From Atherix ibis (lineage: Eukaryota; Arthropoda; Insecta; Diptera; Athericidae): a stretch of 64,000 nt of DNA. The notes under the pieces were generated by a model. The model worked only from the letters and a program-made list of their open reading frames with translations, was not told where the DNA came from and made no database searches. Of this stretch, positions 24,327 through 33,759 are shown piece by piece; the stretch's first letter is position 1; each line of letters begins with the position of its first letter. Where the stretch lies: the NCBI GenBank assembly GCA_958298945.1, contig OY282605.1:33334811-33398810 (forward strand). Direction: 5' to 3'. A program made the position numbers and the translations under genes.

Positions 24327-24356
24327 TACCTTCGCCTATATGATGAACTATTCCAA

Positions 24357-24442
24357 GTTTTCTTTTACATAATCTATTTTATTTTTAAATTTTAAAATTA
24401 GTTATAAAATTTAAAAATAAAATAGATTATGTAAAAGAAAAC
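24357..24442. repeat. Perfect 38-bp palindrome with 10-nt loop
   Basis: Left arm 24357-24394 (starts GTTTTCTTTTACATAATC) and right arm 24405-24442 are exact inverted complements. It lies 30 bp beyond the right end of a mariner remnant. No target duplication is evident. It could be a tiny foldback element or an inverted duplication made during repair. Confidence 0.9.
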
Positions 24443-25218
24443 AATTACTTAAACTGCGCCATTTTACGACTATATACAACAACAAAAAATGAACATAACC
24501 TTAACTTATAAACAATTTCGCATTTTTTTTTCAAATTCAATTAATCGTTTGCAATAAAAATATATTATTATACAATATATTTAACAATTTCAATTATTCG
24601 ATCGTCCGTGCTCTTGAAAAAAAAATTGTTTGACTTTGAAATCCTGTGAAGCAGAATTCACAAATTAATTGGTATTTTTAGAAAAAGATTTGTCTAAATA
24701 CACAGTTTTTTTTTCATTTTCGTCGAGCAATACAGAATATTTGTTTGATTTAAATAATAGCAAATTTTATAGAAATTCAATATTTCTTTTATCATAATAA
24801 TTGAAAACATTATTTACTATTGAAGAATTTAAAATATTCGATTGAATATTTTCAAGAAAATCTATACGATCAGTGTTGGAAGATACAAGTACTCTTATGG
24901 ATGGGAACGCCTGTTGAAAATTTTCAATTCTATTATATGTGATCTAATCTTTTCTTTCATATAATTTTTAAATAAATATTGTTTATTTTCAATAATATAT
25001 TTTTCTAACTTTAGATATTTGAATATTTTATGAATTTTTTTTTCTGTACTAATTAAATAAACAAAACTCAAACAAATTACACATGAAATATTTTAAATAG
25101 GAAAAAATGTGTTTATTTGAAAAAAAATTTAAGTTTTCACATTAAATTTATTTTTAACCAATAGATTAATAATTTTTTTAACGTCAGTAAAATTAAAAGC
25201 AAAAAAAAACAATATATT
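24443..25218. other. AT-rich DNA, no gene seen
   Basis: Long A/T-only stretches; no recognised feature. Confidence 0.5.
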
Positions 25219-25383
25219 TTTTTTTAATTTTGTATAAATTTCAACACAATTCTATTAAATTAATAATGGGAATTTTGAAAATTATTTATTTTTACATTTA
25301 TTTCTGTTTATTAAAACAATTTTAAAAATTCTCATTATTTATTTAATAGAATTGTGTTGAAGATTATATGAAATTAAAAATTA
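25219..25383. repeat. MITE-like inverted repeat
   Basis: Inner arms 25240-25283 and 25318-25361 (TTCAACACAATTCTATTAAA...) pair over about 44 bp with roughly four mismatches, and weaker pairing extends outward about 20 bp on each side. Enclosed spacer is about 35 bp. No coding capacity. Confidence 0.7.
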
Positions 25384-25678
25384 TTGGTTTTTTTAAAATT
25401 ACACTTGAATAATATATATACTCGTATATATTTTTCAAAACTTAGCCAAACTAATGGAAAATCATAGGTCTCCTTAATTTTTAAATTTAATTATTACTCA
25501 TTAATACACAAAGATTTAAACTTTTAAAAAAATTTAGAAGCTAAAATTAATAGGATTTTTGATTATTAAAGTATTTGCATGCGTCCATAGCTATCGAATT
25601 ATTCAAAATCTTATACAAAATTATTCACTATACGATAAATAGTCCAATTTGAAGGCACGTTATTCCAACCCCAATTTT

Positions 25679-25770
25679 GCTCATTATTTTTATGGCAGCC
25701 CTGGTCGGTAGATCAAGAAGTTCAATTTCTTCTCGATCACCCGATTCAGCGCTGCCATAACAATTATGAG
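25679..25770. ncRNA. Long imperfect hairpin, candidate pre-miRNA or MITE
   Basis: Arms 25680-25720 and 25727-25770 pair at about 34 of 41 positions around a small loop (TTCAAT). The stem contains TATGGCAGC paired with GCTGCCATA and GATCAAGAAG paired with CTTCTCGATC. It is clearly more GC-rich than its surroundings. Size and mismatch spacing fit a microRNA precursor, but a decayed foldback transposon is equally possible. Expression cannot be judged from sequence. Confidence 0.3.
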
Positions 25771-25782
25771 AAAAATTATTTT

Positions 25783-25815
25783 CATTTTTATAGTGGCATA
25801 ACCGCTATAAAAATG
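25783..25815. repeat. Short hairpin next to the long hairpin
   Basis: CATTTTTATAGTGG (25783-25796) and CCGCTATAAAAATG (25802-25815) pair over 14 bp with one mismatch and a 5-nt loop. Confidence 0.6.
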
Positions 25816-26458
25816 GAAACAATTTTGATTATTGTTGGTTTAATAGTATTTATCAAATTAGCTTATTTCTTTTTTTACTTTCGTTATAAAGTTTTATTGA
25901 GATTTTTTTTCATTACATTATTTTTAGATATTTGTAAACGAATAATATTCATTTACCAATTATTTATTAATAAGCAATTTGTTTTAATAATTTATTTTAT
26001 CACTATTAAACTGATAATAAATCAATATGTTGATATTAACATTATAGAAAGATAAAGATTATTTTTTCTTGAACTTTGTGCTGCCGATCCTGTACCTCAC
26101 AAATATAGGTCATCATTTTAATAGGGACACTTTCAACACATAGCCAGAAGTGTCATGTCATATGATTAAATAACACCTCTAAGTCTACGATTACTTCTTT
26201 TGTCAATCACCATCGATGTCTACGATTACTTCTTTCCTCAGTTACATCGTCTTCCGAATTTTCTTTGATCGTTGATTTTTTTTTGAGTCCTCAAATTAAT
26301 TTTTTTCTTTCTTTTCAAAATTTTTTTAAGTTTCACAAACGACGGTGATCAATTTTTTCACCGTTCCTAACCTTCCACATTTGTACAAATAGCACAAAAA
26401 AATCCCCCCTCCTCCCCACACCAAAAAGTCAACATTTTCGTTTACTTATTTATCTCTT
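25816..26458. other. AT-rich DNA, no supported gene
   Basis: An 80-codon frame (25813-26055, plus) is almost pure Ile/Phe/Leu/Tyr, as expected from A/T-rich chance DNA; I do not call it a gene. Confidence 0.45.
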
Positions 26459-26735
26459 GGAGAACATTTTTACTCTTCGAAGGTCACCCAACTAAAAAAC
26501 AGGCATAAGTATATTTGTTATGTTCAAAAGCGAAGACGATAGTGACTAAATAAGGGGTTTTATCCCTCAATACGTACCATAATGCTAACCAATAAGCACG
26601 CCTGGTACTCCTTCAGCTTCATAATCATTAGCCTACTCCTCATGAACTTTTTCGTCTAATTATTTCCTCTTCACTACCCAAAATAAAAAGTACAGATACA
26701 TTGTCTGTTATTCCTTATAAATTCATTATATTTGA
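26459..26735 (+). repeat. Direct repeat, copy 1 of about 270 bp
   Basis: Begins GGAGAACATTTTTACTCTTC and ends with TTCCTTATAAATTCATTATA. Copy 2 lies at 26990-27250, about 530 bp downstream. Shared landmarks are CAGGCATAAGTATATTTG, AATAAGCACGCCTGG and ACCCAAAATAA. The copies have diverged by substitutions and small indels. The family is not recognised. Confidence 0.75.
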
Positions 26736-26744
26736 AACGGCTAG

Positions 26745-26829
26745 GCTTTGAGATTAAACCTCAAAGCGTGACTATACGTGTATGTCACGCTTTGAGGTTT
26801 AATCTCAAAGCGTGACATACACGTATAGT
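26745..26829. repeat. Two overlapping perfect palindromes
   Basis: Palindrome 1: arms 26745-26772 and 26784-26811 (28 bp, exact) with an 11-nt loop TATACGTGTAT. Palindrome 2: arms 26771-26796 and 26804-26829 (26 bp, exact) with a 7-nt loop GTTTAAT. The same 40-odd bases thus occur in alternating orientation three times, as if copied back and forth. It sits directly between the first direct-repeat copy and a mariner fragment. Confidence 0.9.
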
Positions 26830-26990
26830 ATGGGTTCCTCATCTTCTTACGGAAAAAAATTTGTGCGTCGCATTGACGTTTGTGATTTGCTTCTCAAACG
26901 ACAAGAAAATCATCCATTTTTGAAGCGTATCATCTTTGGGGACAAGAAATGGGTTGTCTACAACAATGTTAAGCACAAAAGATTGTGTTG
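26830..26990 (+). pseudogene. Mariner transposase fragment
   Basis: Plus-strand frame: RIDVCDLLLKRQENHPFLKR then IIFGDKKWVVYNNVKHKR. This is the block around the first catalytic Asp of cecropia-like mariners (usual TGDEKWV-YNN). Only about 50 residues remain, between the double palindrome and the second direct-repeat copy. Confidence 0.7.
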
Positions 26991-27250
26991 GGGAACATTT
27001 ACTCTTCGAAGATCGCCCAAGTAAAAAAACAGGCATTAGTGTATTTGTTATGTTCAAAAGCAAAAACAATAGTGACTGAATAAAATTAAACTCCTGGCCA
27101 ATAAGCACGCCTGGAACTCCCTCGTCTTCAGGGTGATTAGCCCACTCCTCTTGGAATTTCCTCATAAACCACCCAAAATAATTATTTCCTCTTAAACCAC
27201 CCAAAATAAGAAGAACAGATACACTATCTATTATTCCTTACAAATTCATT
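26990..27250 (+). repeat. Direct repeat, copy 2
   Basis: Second copy of the repeat at 26459-26735, with a short internal duplication of CCACCCAAAATAA near 27170-27210. A 121-codon minus-strand frame across it has no recognisable motif. Confidence 0.7.
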
Positions 27251-27315
27251 ATACAATGTAGCGTAAAATAAATTTTGTATTTTGAATTCTTTATAATATT
27301 TTTATTGTTATAAAG

Positions 27316-27429
27316 ATGGCCACCACTTATAATAATTATTATTTTTATTTTTTTAAATAAATATAGTATATTAATGGGTACTATTTTCGGGTTAATTATG
27401 AAAAATAGTATCTTACAAGTGGTGGCCAT
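27316..27429. repeat. 13-bp inverted repeat enclosing about 88 bp
   Basis: ATGGCCACCACTT (27316-27328) and its exact complement at 27417-27429 flank an A/T-rich spacer; TACTATTTTC/GAAAAATAGTA also pair inside. Possibly a small DNA element; no target duplication seen. Confidence 0.5.
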
Positions 27430-27829
27430 TTTCAGCTTTGCATATTCGTGCTCTTTGCAAAACATTTTCCACAACCTTTCGCAAAATTTCAGGTGTTATG
27501 GTCTCGATTTAATTGCAAATGTTCATTTTAAAATTTTCCAAATCTTTTTTCCAACATATTGAAATAAAATTAAAAGAAAAAATATATAAAATAAAAAAGT
27601 TCTTAGGAATTGGAATCATAATGTTCATTTTTCGTCATCCTATATAAACATAACATAATTTACTGAGTGTCATAGCAATTGATAAATTGCTTTCGTAAAA
27701 TGTTCTTATAATAATTAGAAGTTATTAGAGTTTAAATAGCTATATTATAATTTTGCCACATCTATACTCTACTAATAGTCGAATATCAACTGACAGAATA
27801 AAACTTAACTAAAATAGCATCAAATTAAA
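27430..27829. other. AT-rich DNA, no gene seen
   Basis: Nothing recognised. Confidence 0.5.
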
Positions 27830-27985
27830 GTTATAAGCCTACCTTGAGAGGTTATTGTATAATATTAGGGCTAAGATACTACCTTGAGGAACACCAAAAT
27901 AAATAGTTGATATTTGGGAAAATTCTACATTTTCAGTTTTATAAAAATATAGTTCCGAGAGGTAGGATTTGATGAATTAGAAACA
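27830..27985 (-). mobile_element. Jockey-like LINE scrap
   Basis: The minus strand reads FGVPQGSILALILYNN, the RT block before YADD (usual GVPQGSILGPILYNI). Only about 50 residues are recognisable. Orientation is opposite to the LINE at 30477. Confidence 0.55.
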
Positions 27986-27999
27986 GGGAGATAGATGTA

Positions 28000-28813
28000 C
28001 GAGGTCTGTTCAAAAAGTATCGGGAATTTTGAATTTCCGCTGGTTACGTATATTCGATTTTCGATTTTTTCTGGCGTAATGTTGGTTCTCATATCTCTCT
28101 CTTAAGCCGATAAGTTCGGCCATTTTGAATGTTCAGTTAATTTTTGATAGATACTTTGCCTGCACGTGTTTTGGCTCGTCTTTGATTTTTGTGGAACTCT
28201 GTCTGCGATGACCCAAATTTTCCTCCAGAGGATTATGGCTATGACGTGGAAACCAAAGCTTAATCATCCCAATGGAAGCTGCCAAGTTCGGTTGAATGTG
28301 AAGGTTTTGCTTACAGTTTTCTTCGATTGCAGGGGCATGGTGTATCATGAGTTCTTGCCATAGGGTAGAACGGTCAATAAGGAATATTACCTGCAAGTTA
28401 TGTGCAAGTTGCGCGAAGCAATTCGCCAGAAACACCCGGATTTGTGGAAGAACAAAAATTGGCTTTTGCATCGAATTTTTGGCCAAAAACAACACACTAA
28501 TAATGCCGCAGCCACTGTATTCCCCAGATCTGGCCCCTTGTGACTTTTTCTTGTTCCCGAAACTGAAGAGCCCCATGAAAGGACGACGCTACGCTACGAT
28601 TGAGGAGATAAATACGCCATTGAAGGAGGAGTTGAAGAAGATCACAAAAAATAATTTTTTGAAGTGCTTCGAGGATTGGAAAAAATAACGTTGGCACAAG
28701 TGTATAATATCTGGTGGGGATTACTTTGAAGGGGACAAAATAGATATTCATGAATAAATAAATAATTTTTTTAAAAAAACACTAAATTCGCGATACTTTT
28801 TGAACAGACCTCG
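28000..28813 (+). mobile_element. Mariner of the CGAGGTCTGTTC family, deleted copy 1
   Basis: Ends are CGAGGTCTGTTCAAAAAGTA (28000-28019) and its inverted form at 28794-28813. TA precedes the left end (27998-27999); the right flank is TTTTT, so one TA is lost. 814 bp against about 1.28 kb for the longest copy (34414-35696). The N-terminal half is removed. Surviving frames include FFDCRGMVYHEF, LYSPDLAPCDFFLFPKLK (third catalytic Asp) and KNNFLKCFEDWKK. The second Asp block is damaged. Dead. Confidence 0.85.
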
Positions 28814-30253
28814 TTTTTGCTAACGTTTCCAGAGTAAAGCAAGATTCCTATTCAATATCTAAAAATAATCCTGGCCAATTGCTCACAATAAGATCCTTTT
28901 CGATCATAATAATAACATTTTATTTCAATGCACTTTTCCTCAACAACAACAAAAAAACCTTTAGTTTTTCAATTCGGATATTTAAAAAAAAGATTTTATT
29001 TATTTTTAAAAAGGAAAATTTTGATATTCTTTTTTACTAAATTTTATTATGAAAATTGTTTTCTACTTTTTTCCTTAGTGTATCTACATTTTTTAAATAT
29101 TTTTTTTTCCAAAACAATTTTAAATAAAGCAAATATATGATGCATAATGGAAGTAATGAATGTCATTAATAAAATTTTATATACTATGAAAAAAATGTTA
29201 ATAAATTATGGAAATAAATGACAACAGAGGATAAAAATTTCATATACCATTATTAAAAATTTACAGTTTTATAAAAATTATTTTTACATCTTAAATCGTT
29301 CTACGTGACAAGGTATGATATATCAAGACAGAAAAAAAATATACACCCAAGATGAAATCAAATAAACAACAAGTGAAATACGAAATGGACTTTAGATAAA
29401 CAAATTGTTTCACTTCGATGGGAATATTTTCTTTTAGAGAGTTGGATGAACATAGTGTATATACTTTGTAACTTATTTCCAAAACCAACTGGCACGTGCC
29501 AAAAATTGTTGGCTTTAAGATTGATTAGCTTTTTTGATTGACAGAAAAAATTTGAAGAAGGAATATAATTTTCTTATACTTATAAATATTATTAGCAATA
29601 TTCAGTGCGGTTTAAACTGAATCCACATTATTGTAAACATTTTTTTCTGAAAACCTATTTAGACAAATATGTAATTATATTATTGAAAATAAAATAAAAA
29701 TCTCAAACTTATAAATATTATGATTTTAGCCAGCGTATGTAAATTATTCAATTTCAAGTTTAATTTTTTTCACAAAAATAAATACTTTTCAGAAGTAAAA
29801 TAGAAATTTCGATCGTCAAGTCAAATTTTCTTTCAAAACTCTCGCATTCAAGATTGGAAAAATGTTCATTTTTATTTTCCACTGAGTGAATGATTGAATT
29901 TCAGATATTTGCATAAACATAATATACCATTTACGTGTATTTGGGAAGATACCAATAAATAATCTTGATTGACAGCTTACCAAATTATTTACGAATTTTA
30001 TTAGATACACGTACTTTTATACCAAAAGAAAATATATTTTGTCTATGATAAAATTTTCTTAATATCTCTAATATTTTTAAATTATTTTACTATAACTAAT
30101 AAACAAGAATATATAATTTTTTTGTCTTTGTTGTATATTATAAAAAGTAGTTTTCTTTAATAAATAATGCTTTTTGAATAATAACGGATTATCCATTTTT
30201 GTATTGTAGTTTAGAAAGTATAGCTATATTAGTTAACAATTAATAGAAATATA
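28814..30253. other. AT-rich DNA, no gene seen
   Basis: Only low-complexity short frames. Nothing recognised. Confidence 0.5.
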
Positions 30254-30476
30254 CGAGGTCTGTTCAAAAAGTATCGCGAATTTTGAATTTCCGCGGGTAA
30301 CGTATTTTTGATTTTCGATTTTTTTTGTGGCGTTATGTTGGTACTCATGTCTCTCACTTATGCCGACAAGTTCGTCCATTTTGAATGTTCAGTTAATTTT
30401 TGACAGCTGCTTTTCTTGCACTTGTTTTGGCTCATCTTCGATTTTTGCCCATTCCAGAAAATGGATCAAAGAATCT

Positions 30477-31250
30477 CCGATATTGGCTGGGGTTCCTCAG
30501 GGTAGCATACTTGGACCCATCCTCTACAACATTTACACATCCGATATCCCAACCTGCCCTAATACCTTCTTTGCTACATACGCCGATGATACGGCCTGCC
30601 TTGCATCTAGCGAAAATCCCCAACATGCTTCCGAAACTCTCCAAATCCAATTCCAAACCCTCCAGAACTGGTTTACTAAGTGGAGAATAAAAGTCAATGA
30701 ACGTAAATCTTTCCAGGTAACTTTCACTCTCCGTCGTGAGACATGCCCTCCCATATACCTTAATGGCAGTGCCATACCTCAACACACCGAAGCTCGGTAT
30801 CTAGGACTGTACTTAGACAAACGCTTGACATGGAACCCACATACAAGACTTAAAAGACAAGAATTTAAAAGACGATATCTAAAACTACTTCGACTTCTAG
30901 ACAAACGTTCCAAACTTACTATAGACAGCAAAGTTCTGCTATACAATACCTTACTGAAACCCATATGGACATATGGACTAGAACTCTGGGGATCTACTAA
31001 ACCTTCTAATTCCCGTCGAATCCAATCTCTTCAATCAAAAATACTCCGTATAATTGATGATGCCCCCTTTTATGTTCGCAATACTGTTATTCATCGTGAT
31101 CTTAAAGTCCCATTTGTTTTTGATGTGGCTGTATCTCGTTATAAAAAGTTCCGTTCCCGTGTCCTCAATCATAATAATCCTCTTGTTCAAGAACTATCCT
31201 CCTTTTCCTTCTCTAGAAATACCCATCGAAGACTTAAGCGACACTGGTAG
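30477..31250 (+). pseudogene. Reverse transcriptase C-terminal half, open frame
   Basis: An uninterrupted 257-codon stretch to TAG 31248-31250. Order: LAGVPQGSILGPILYNIYTS, FATYADDTACLASS (catalytic Asp pair intact), WFTKWRIKVNERKSFQVTF, ARYLGLYLDKRLTWNPHT (thumb), LLKPIWTYGLELWGSTK, then NPLVQELSSF and a terminal RRLKRHW. Fingers, first catalytic Asp and endonuclease are absent because of the 5' truncation, so it cannot act alone. Upstream of 30477 the frame is read from mariner DNA. The lack of stops suggests a recent insertion. Confidence 0.85.
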
Positions 31251-31416
31251 CGTGATTTACGTAAATACTGAGGCCTAACAGAAACACACGCTAGCAGGAG
31301 GAACTTCATTGGATGTTTACTCCCCACAACCTATCAAGTTAATTAATACTATTGTAAAAATTTGCTTATTACCATGTTGTAGTTGTAAATATCTAAATAA
31401 ATAAAAATAAAAAAAA
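30477..31416 (+). mobile_element. 5'-truncated jockey-like LINE nested in a mariner
   Basis: Starts abruptly at CCGATATTGGCTGGGGTTCC, inside the RT gene, and ends in an A-rich tail (AAATAAATAAAAATAAAAAA). A long clean frame (next entry) makes it the best preserved LINE here. Compared with uninterrupted copies of the host mariner, about 30 bp of target are missing at the junction and no target duplication is visible, so integration came with a small deletion. Confidence 0.85.
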
Positions 31417-32119
31417 ATTGCGCGGACGCATTCCAAATGTTGACTGTGGCATATAGTGAAGCTACCTTGGACCGAAGTGAGGTTTATCGGTGGTACAAAA
31501 TGTTCTCAGAGCGTCGAGAAGATGTGAACGACGAAAAGCCAAGTTCGGTCGGATGTGAAGATTTTGCTTGCAGTTTTCTGCGATTGCAGGGGCGTGGTGC
31601 ATTATGAGTTCTTACCACAGAGTAGAACGATCAATAATGAATATTACCTGCAAGTTTTGCGCAAGTTGCACGAAACAAACCGCCAGAAACGCCCGGATTT
31701 GTGGAAGAAAAAAAATTGGCTTTTGCAGCATGATAACGCCTCTGCTCACGCATCGTTACTTGTGCGCGAATTTTTGGCCAAAAACAACACACTAATAATA
31801 CCACAGCCACCGTGTTCTCCAGATCTGGCCCCCTGTGACTTTTTCTTGTTCCCGAAACTGAAGAGCCCATGAAAAGACTACGCTACGCTATGATTGAGGA
31901 AATAAAGACGGCATCGAAGGAGGAGCTGAACAAGATCACAAAAAATGATTTTTTGAAGTGCTTGAAGAATTGGAAAAAAAACGTTGATATTCATGAATAA
32001 ATAAATAATTTTTGAAAAAACAAAAAATTCGCGGTACTTTTTGAACAGACCTCGTATATGATTTGAGATAACATTTATTAGTCTGCCATTTTATATCATA
32101 AATCAGTTAACTTCCAAAA

Positions 32120-33020
32120 AAAATCGTAAAAATTATTTAAAAAAATCTGCTGTGGCTACGTTTGGAAAAAAAAATTTTCAGTGATGAGCTTCACAGCATC
32201 TCGGCTGGTATCTCCCTAATAACACCTGGAGTGTTGTCTTCCAAGGCTGCACGTGACGTTAGTTTATCGGCATAAGCGACTGATTTCACATAGCCCCATA
32301 ATAAATAGTCTAAAAGGTGTCAAATCGTACGATCTTGGCGGCCAACTCACCGGTCCAAAACGTCAGATAAATTGCTCACCGAACTCATCTCTCAATACCA
32401 GGTATATAAGCTTAAATCCGCGGTTTTTTAGTGTAAAAAAAAACACATGTTTTTTTCATAGAAAGCAAAAACAAATTTTTTCAAAGTACTTGCCCTCGCT
32501 AGCTATACATTTTTCCCATCTCTCGGGCAATTTGTGGATACCAGGCCAAACAAATTCCTTCACTTTCGAGGCAAACCACTCATCAAGCCATTTTCGGATC
32601 TCTTCGTAAGAATCGAAGTGCTGCTCAGCGAGCGCGTGGCCCATCGACGAAAACAGGTGGTAGTCGGAAAGGGGCAGATCTGATGAATAAGCGGGATAAC
32701 CTCCCAGTTGAGAGTCTCCAAGTAGTTTGGGACCGTTTTTGACGTGTGCAATGATGCGTTGAAAACGAGGTTTCAACATCTCATAGTAGACGATACCCGA
32801 TACCCTGCTGATCCCACCAAACACACAGCATTGTCTTCCGTCCGAAGCGATTTGGTATTGGGGAAGATGTTGATGGTTGGCTGGGATCAACCCACGATTT
32901 CTTGCAAAGGTTGTGAAACACATTTTTCATAGAGCATCAATTTTGATAATGAAATTCAATAATTTGTAAGAGTTGTTCGGGTGTAAGTCTACTTTTGACT
33001 TTGACACACGTCACGTATCA
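32120..33020 (-). mobile_element. DD41D element interrupted by a Mos1-like mariner
   Basis: Left part 32120-32397, minus frame: LRDEFGEQFI, then SWPPRSYDLTPF, then a C-terminal trace of the VIREIPAEML type. Right part 32907-33020: YTPEQLLQIIEFHYQN, the N-terminus of the same family. The centre of the gene, including the second catalytic Asp, is missing. The mariner at 32398-32906 sits at the junction. Dead. Confidence 0.65.
32398..32906 (-). mobile_element. Mos1-like mariner, 5' truncated
   Basis: The 3' TIR CCAGGTATATAAGCTTAAAT follows TA at 32396-32397. The C-terminal coding end is recognisable (HKLPERWEKCIASEGKYFE, HALAEQHFDSYEEIRKWLDE). A deletion removes the catalytic HDNA block, joining RFQRIIAHVKNGPKLL to MLKPR. 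Mariner sequence stops at 32906, where the N-terminal DD41D sequence starts, so one deletion removed both this element's 5' half and part of its host. Confidence 0.75.
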
Positions 33021-33079
33021 CGGCTGGTCTGGCAAAAATAAAAACATGAAAAACCAAGCAGCAAAAAAAATTACCCGAT

Positions 33080-33420
33080 ATCAGCAAAACGCCTGATGTG
33101 CATTTCGTCCCAAAGGTGTCATTGGTCCGTATTGCTTAGCAAATGAGCAATATAACCGCCAATTCTAAACACTATATAACCGTATAATAAAACGACTTTT
33201 TTTTGACTAAATTTAAAAAAATTTCATCTGGTCTATATACGATCTCAATAAAATGGGGTCATATAAATATTGGCTTTATTGCTCACAGTACGCATAATTA
33301 CGAGATGTCAATTTGCATTCCAAAATCGTGCCATTTGACATCGTTGGATGTTTTCTTAAAAAAATATGCAAAAAATCATATTTACAAAGATAGTCCTTAA
33401 ATTTTAAAGTACTTAAAAAC
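33080..33420 (-). mobile_element. DD41D element remnant on the plus-sense frame
   Basis: Plus-strand frames carry KGVIGPYCLANEQYN-like and CHLTSLDVFLKKYAKNHIYK traces, corresponding to GVIGPYFF...and CDLTSLDFFLWGYVKSHVY of DD41D transposases, with many stops. The gene sense is therefore plus although boundaries cannot be seen; the strand assignment given here is uncertain. Confidence 0.4.
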
Positions 33421-33759
33421 CAAGAATTTAGTCTTCAAATAATGGGCGAATGAAAGACCGAAATATGCCCAAAAGTCAATAAAAAATTACCTCAAAAGAA
33501 GTGAATCCTTCAAACGAGTCGTTTGGTGGTGGTCATTTAAATGATGTTCTATTTTTGCATAATGGCAATATTTAGATAATATAAAATAGTAAAAATATTA
33601 TTTAAGTCTTAATTTAAAATATATTTTATTTAACTCTATATTCCAAAACTTAAATTGAATAACACTGTTCTAAAATCTTATCTTTTCTAATTATAATTTT
33701 GATTAAAAAGATTTAAAATAAAGATAATCAACAAAAAAAAATGTATTATATAATTTTAG

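Larger units (their letters stand above)
30254..32054 (+). mobile_element. CGAGGTCTGTTC mariner, copy 2, split by a LINE
   Basis: Outer ends at 30254 and 32054 are inverted copies of CGAGGTCTGTTCAAAAAGTA with TA on both sides (30252-30253, 32055-32056). Mariner sequence runs 30254-30476 and 31417-32054; the LINE lies between. The right part holds CADAFQMLTVAYSEA-like N-terminal traces and a 105-codon frame (31555-31872) with FCDCRGVVHYEFLPQSRT, LLQHDNASAHASLLVREF and PDLAPCDFFLFPKLK. An internal deletion joins the end of the first HTH region (near NDEK) to SVGCEDF; copy 40138-41012 has the same junction. Confidence 0.88.

Noticed and set aside
25813..26055. Small membrane protein gene (80 codons)
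   Set aside because: Composition is almost only Ile, Phe, Leu, Tyr, Lys and Asn, as random AT-rich DNA gives. No homologue or gene context is recognised.
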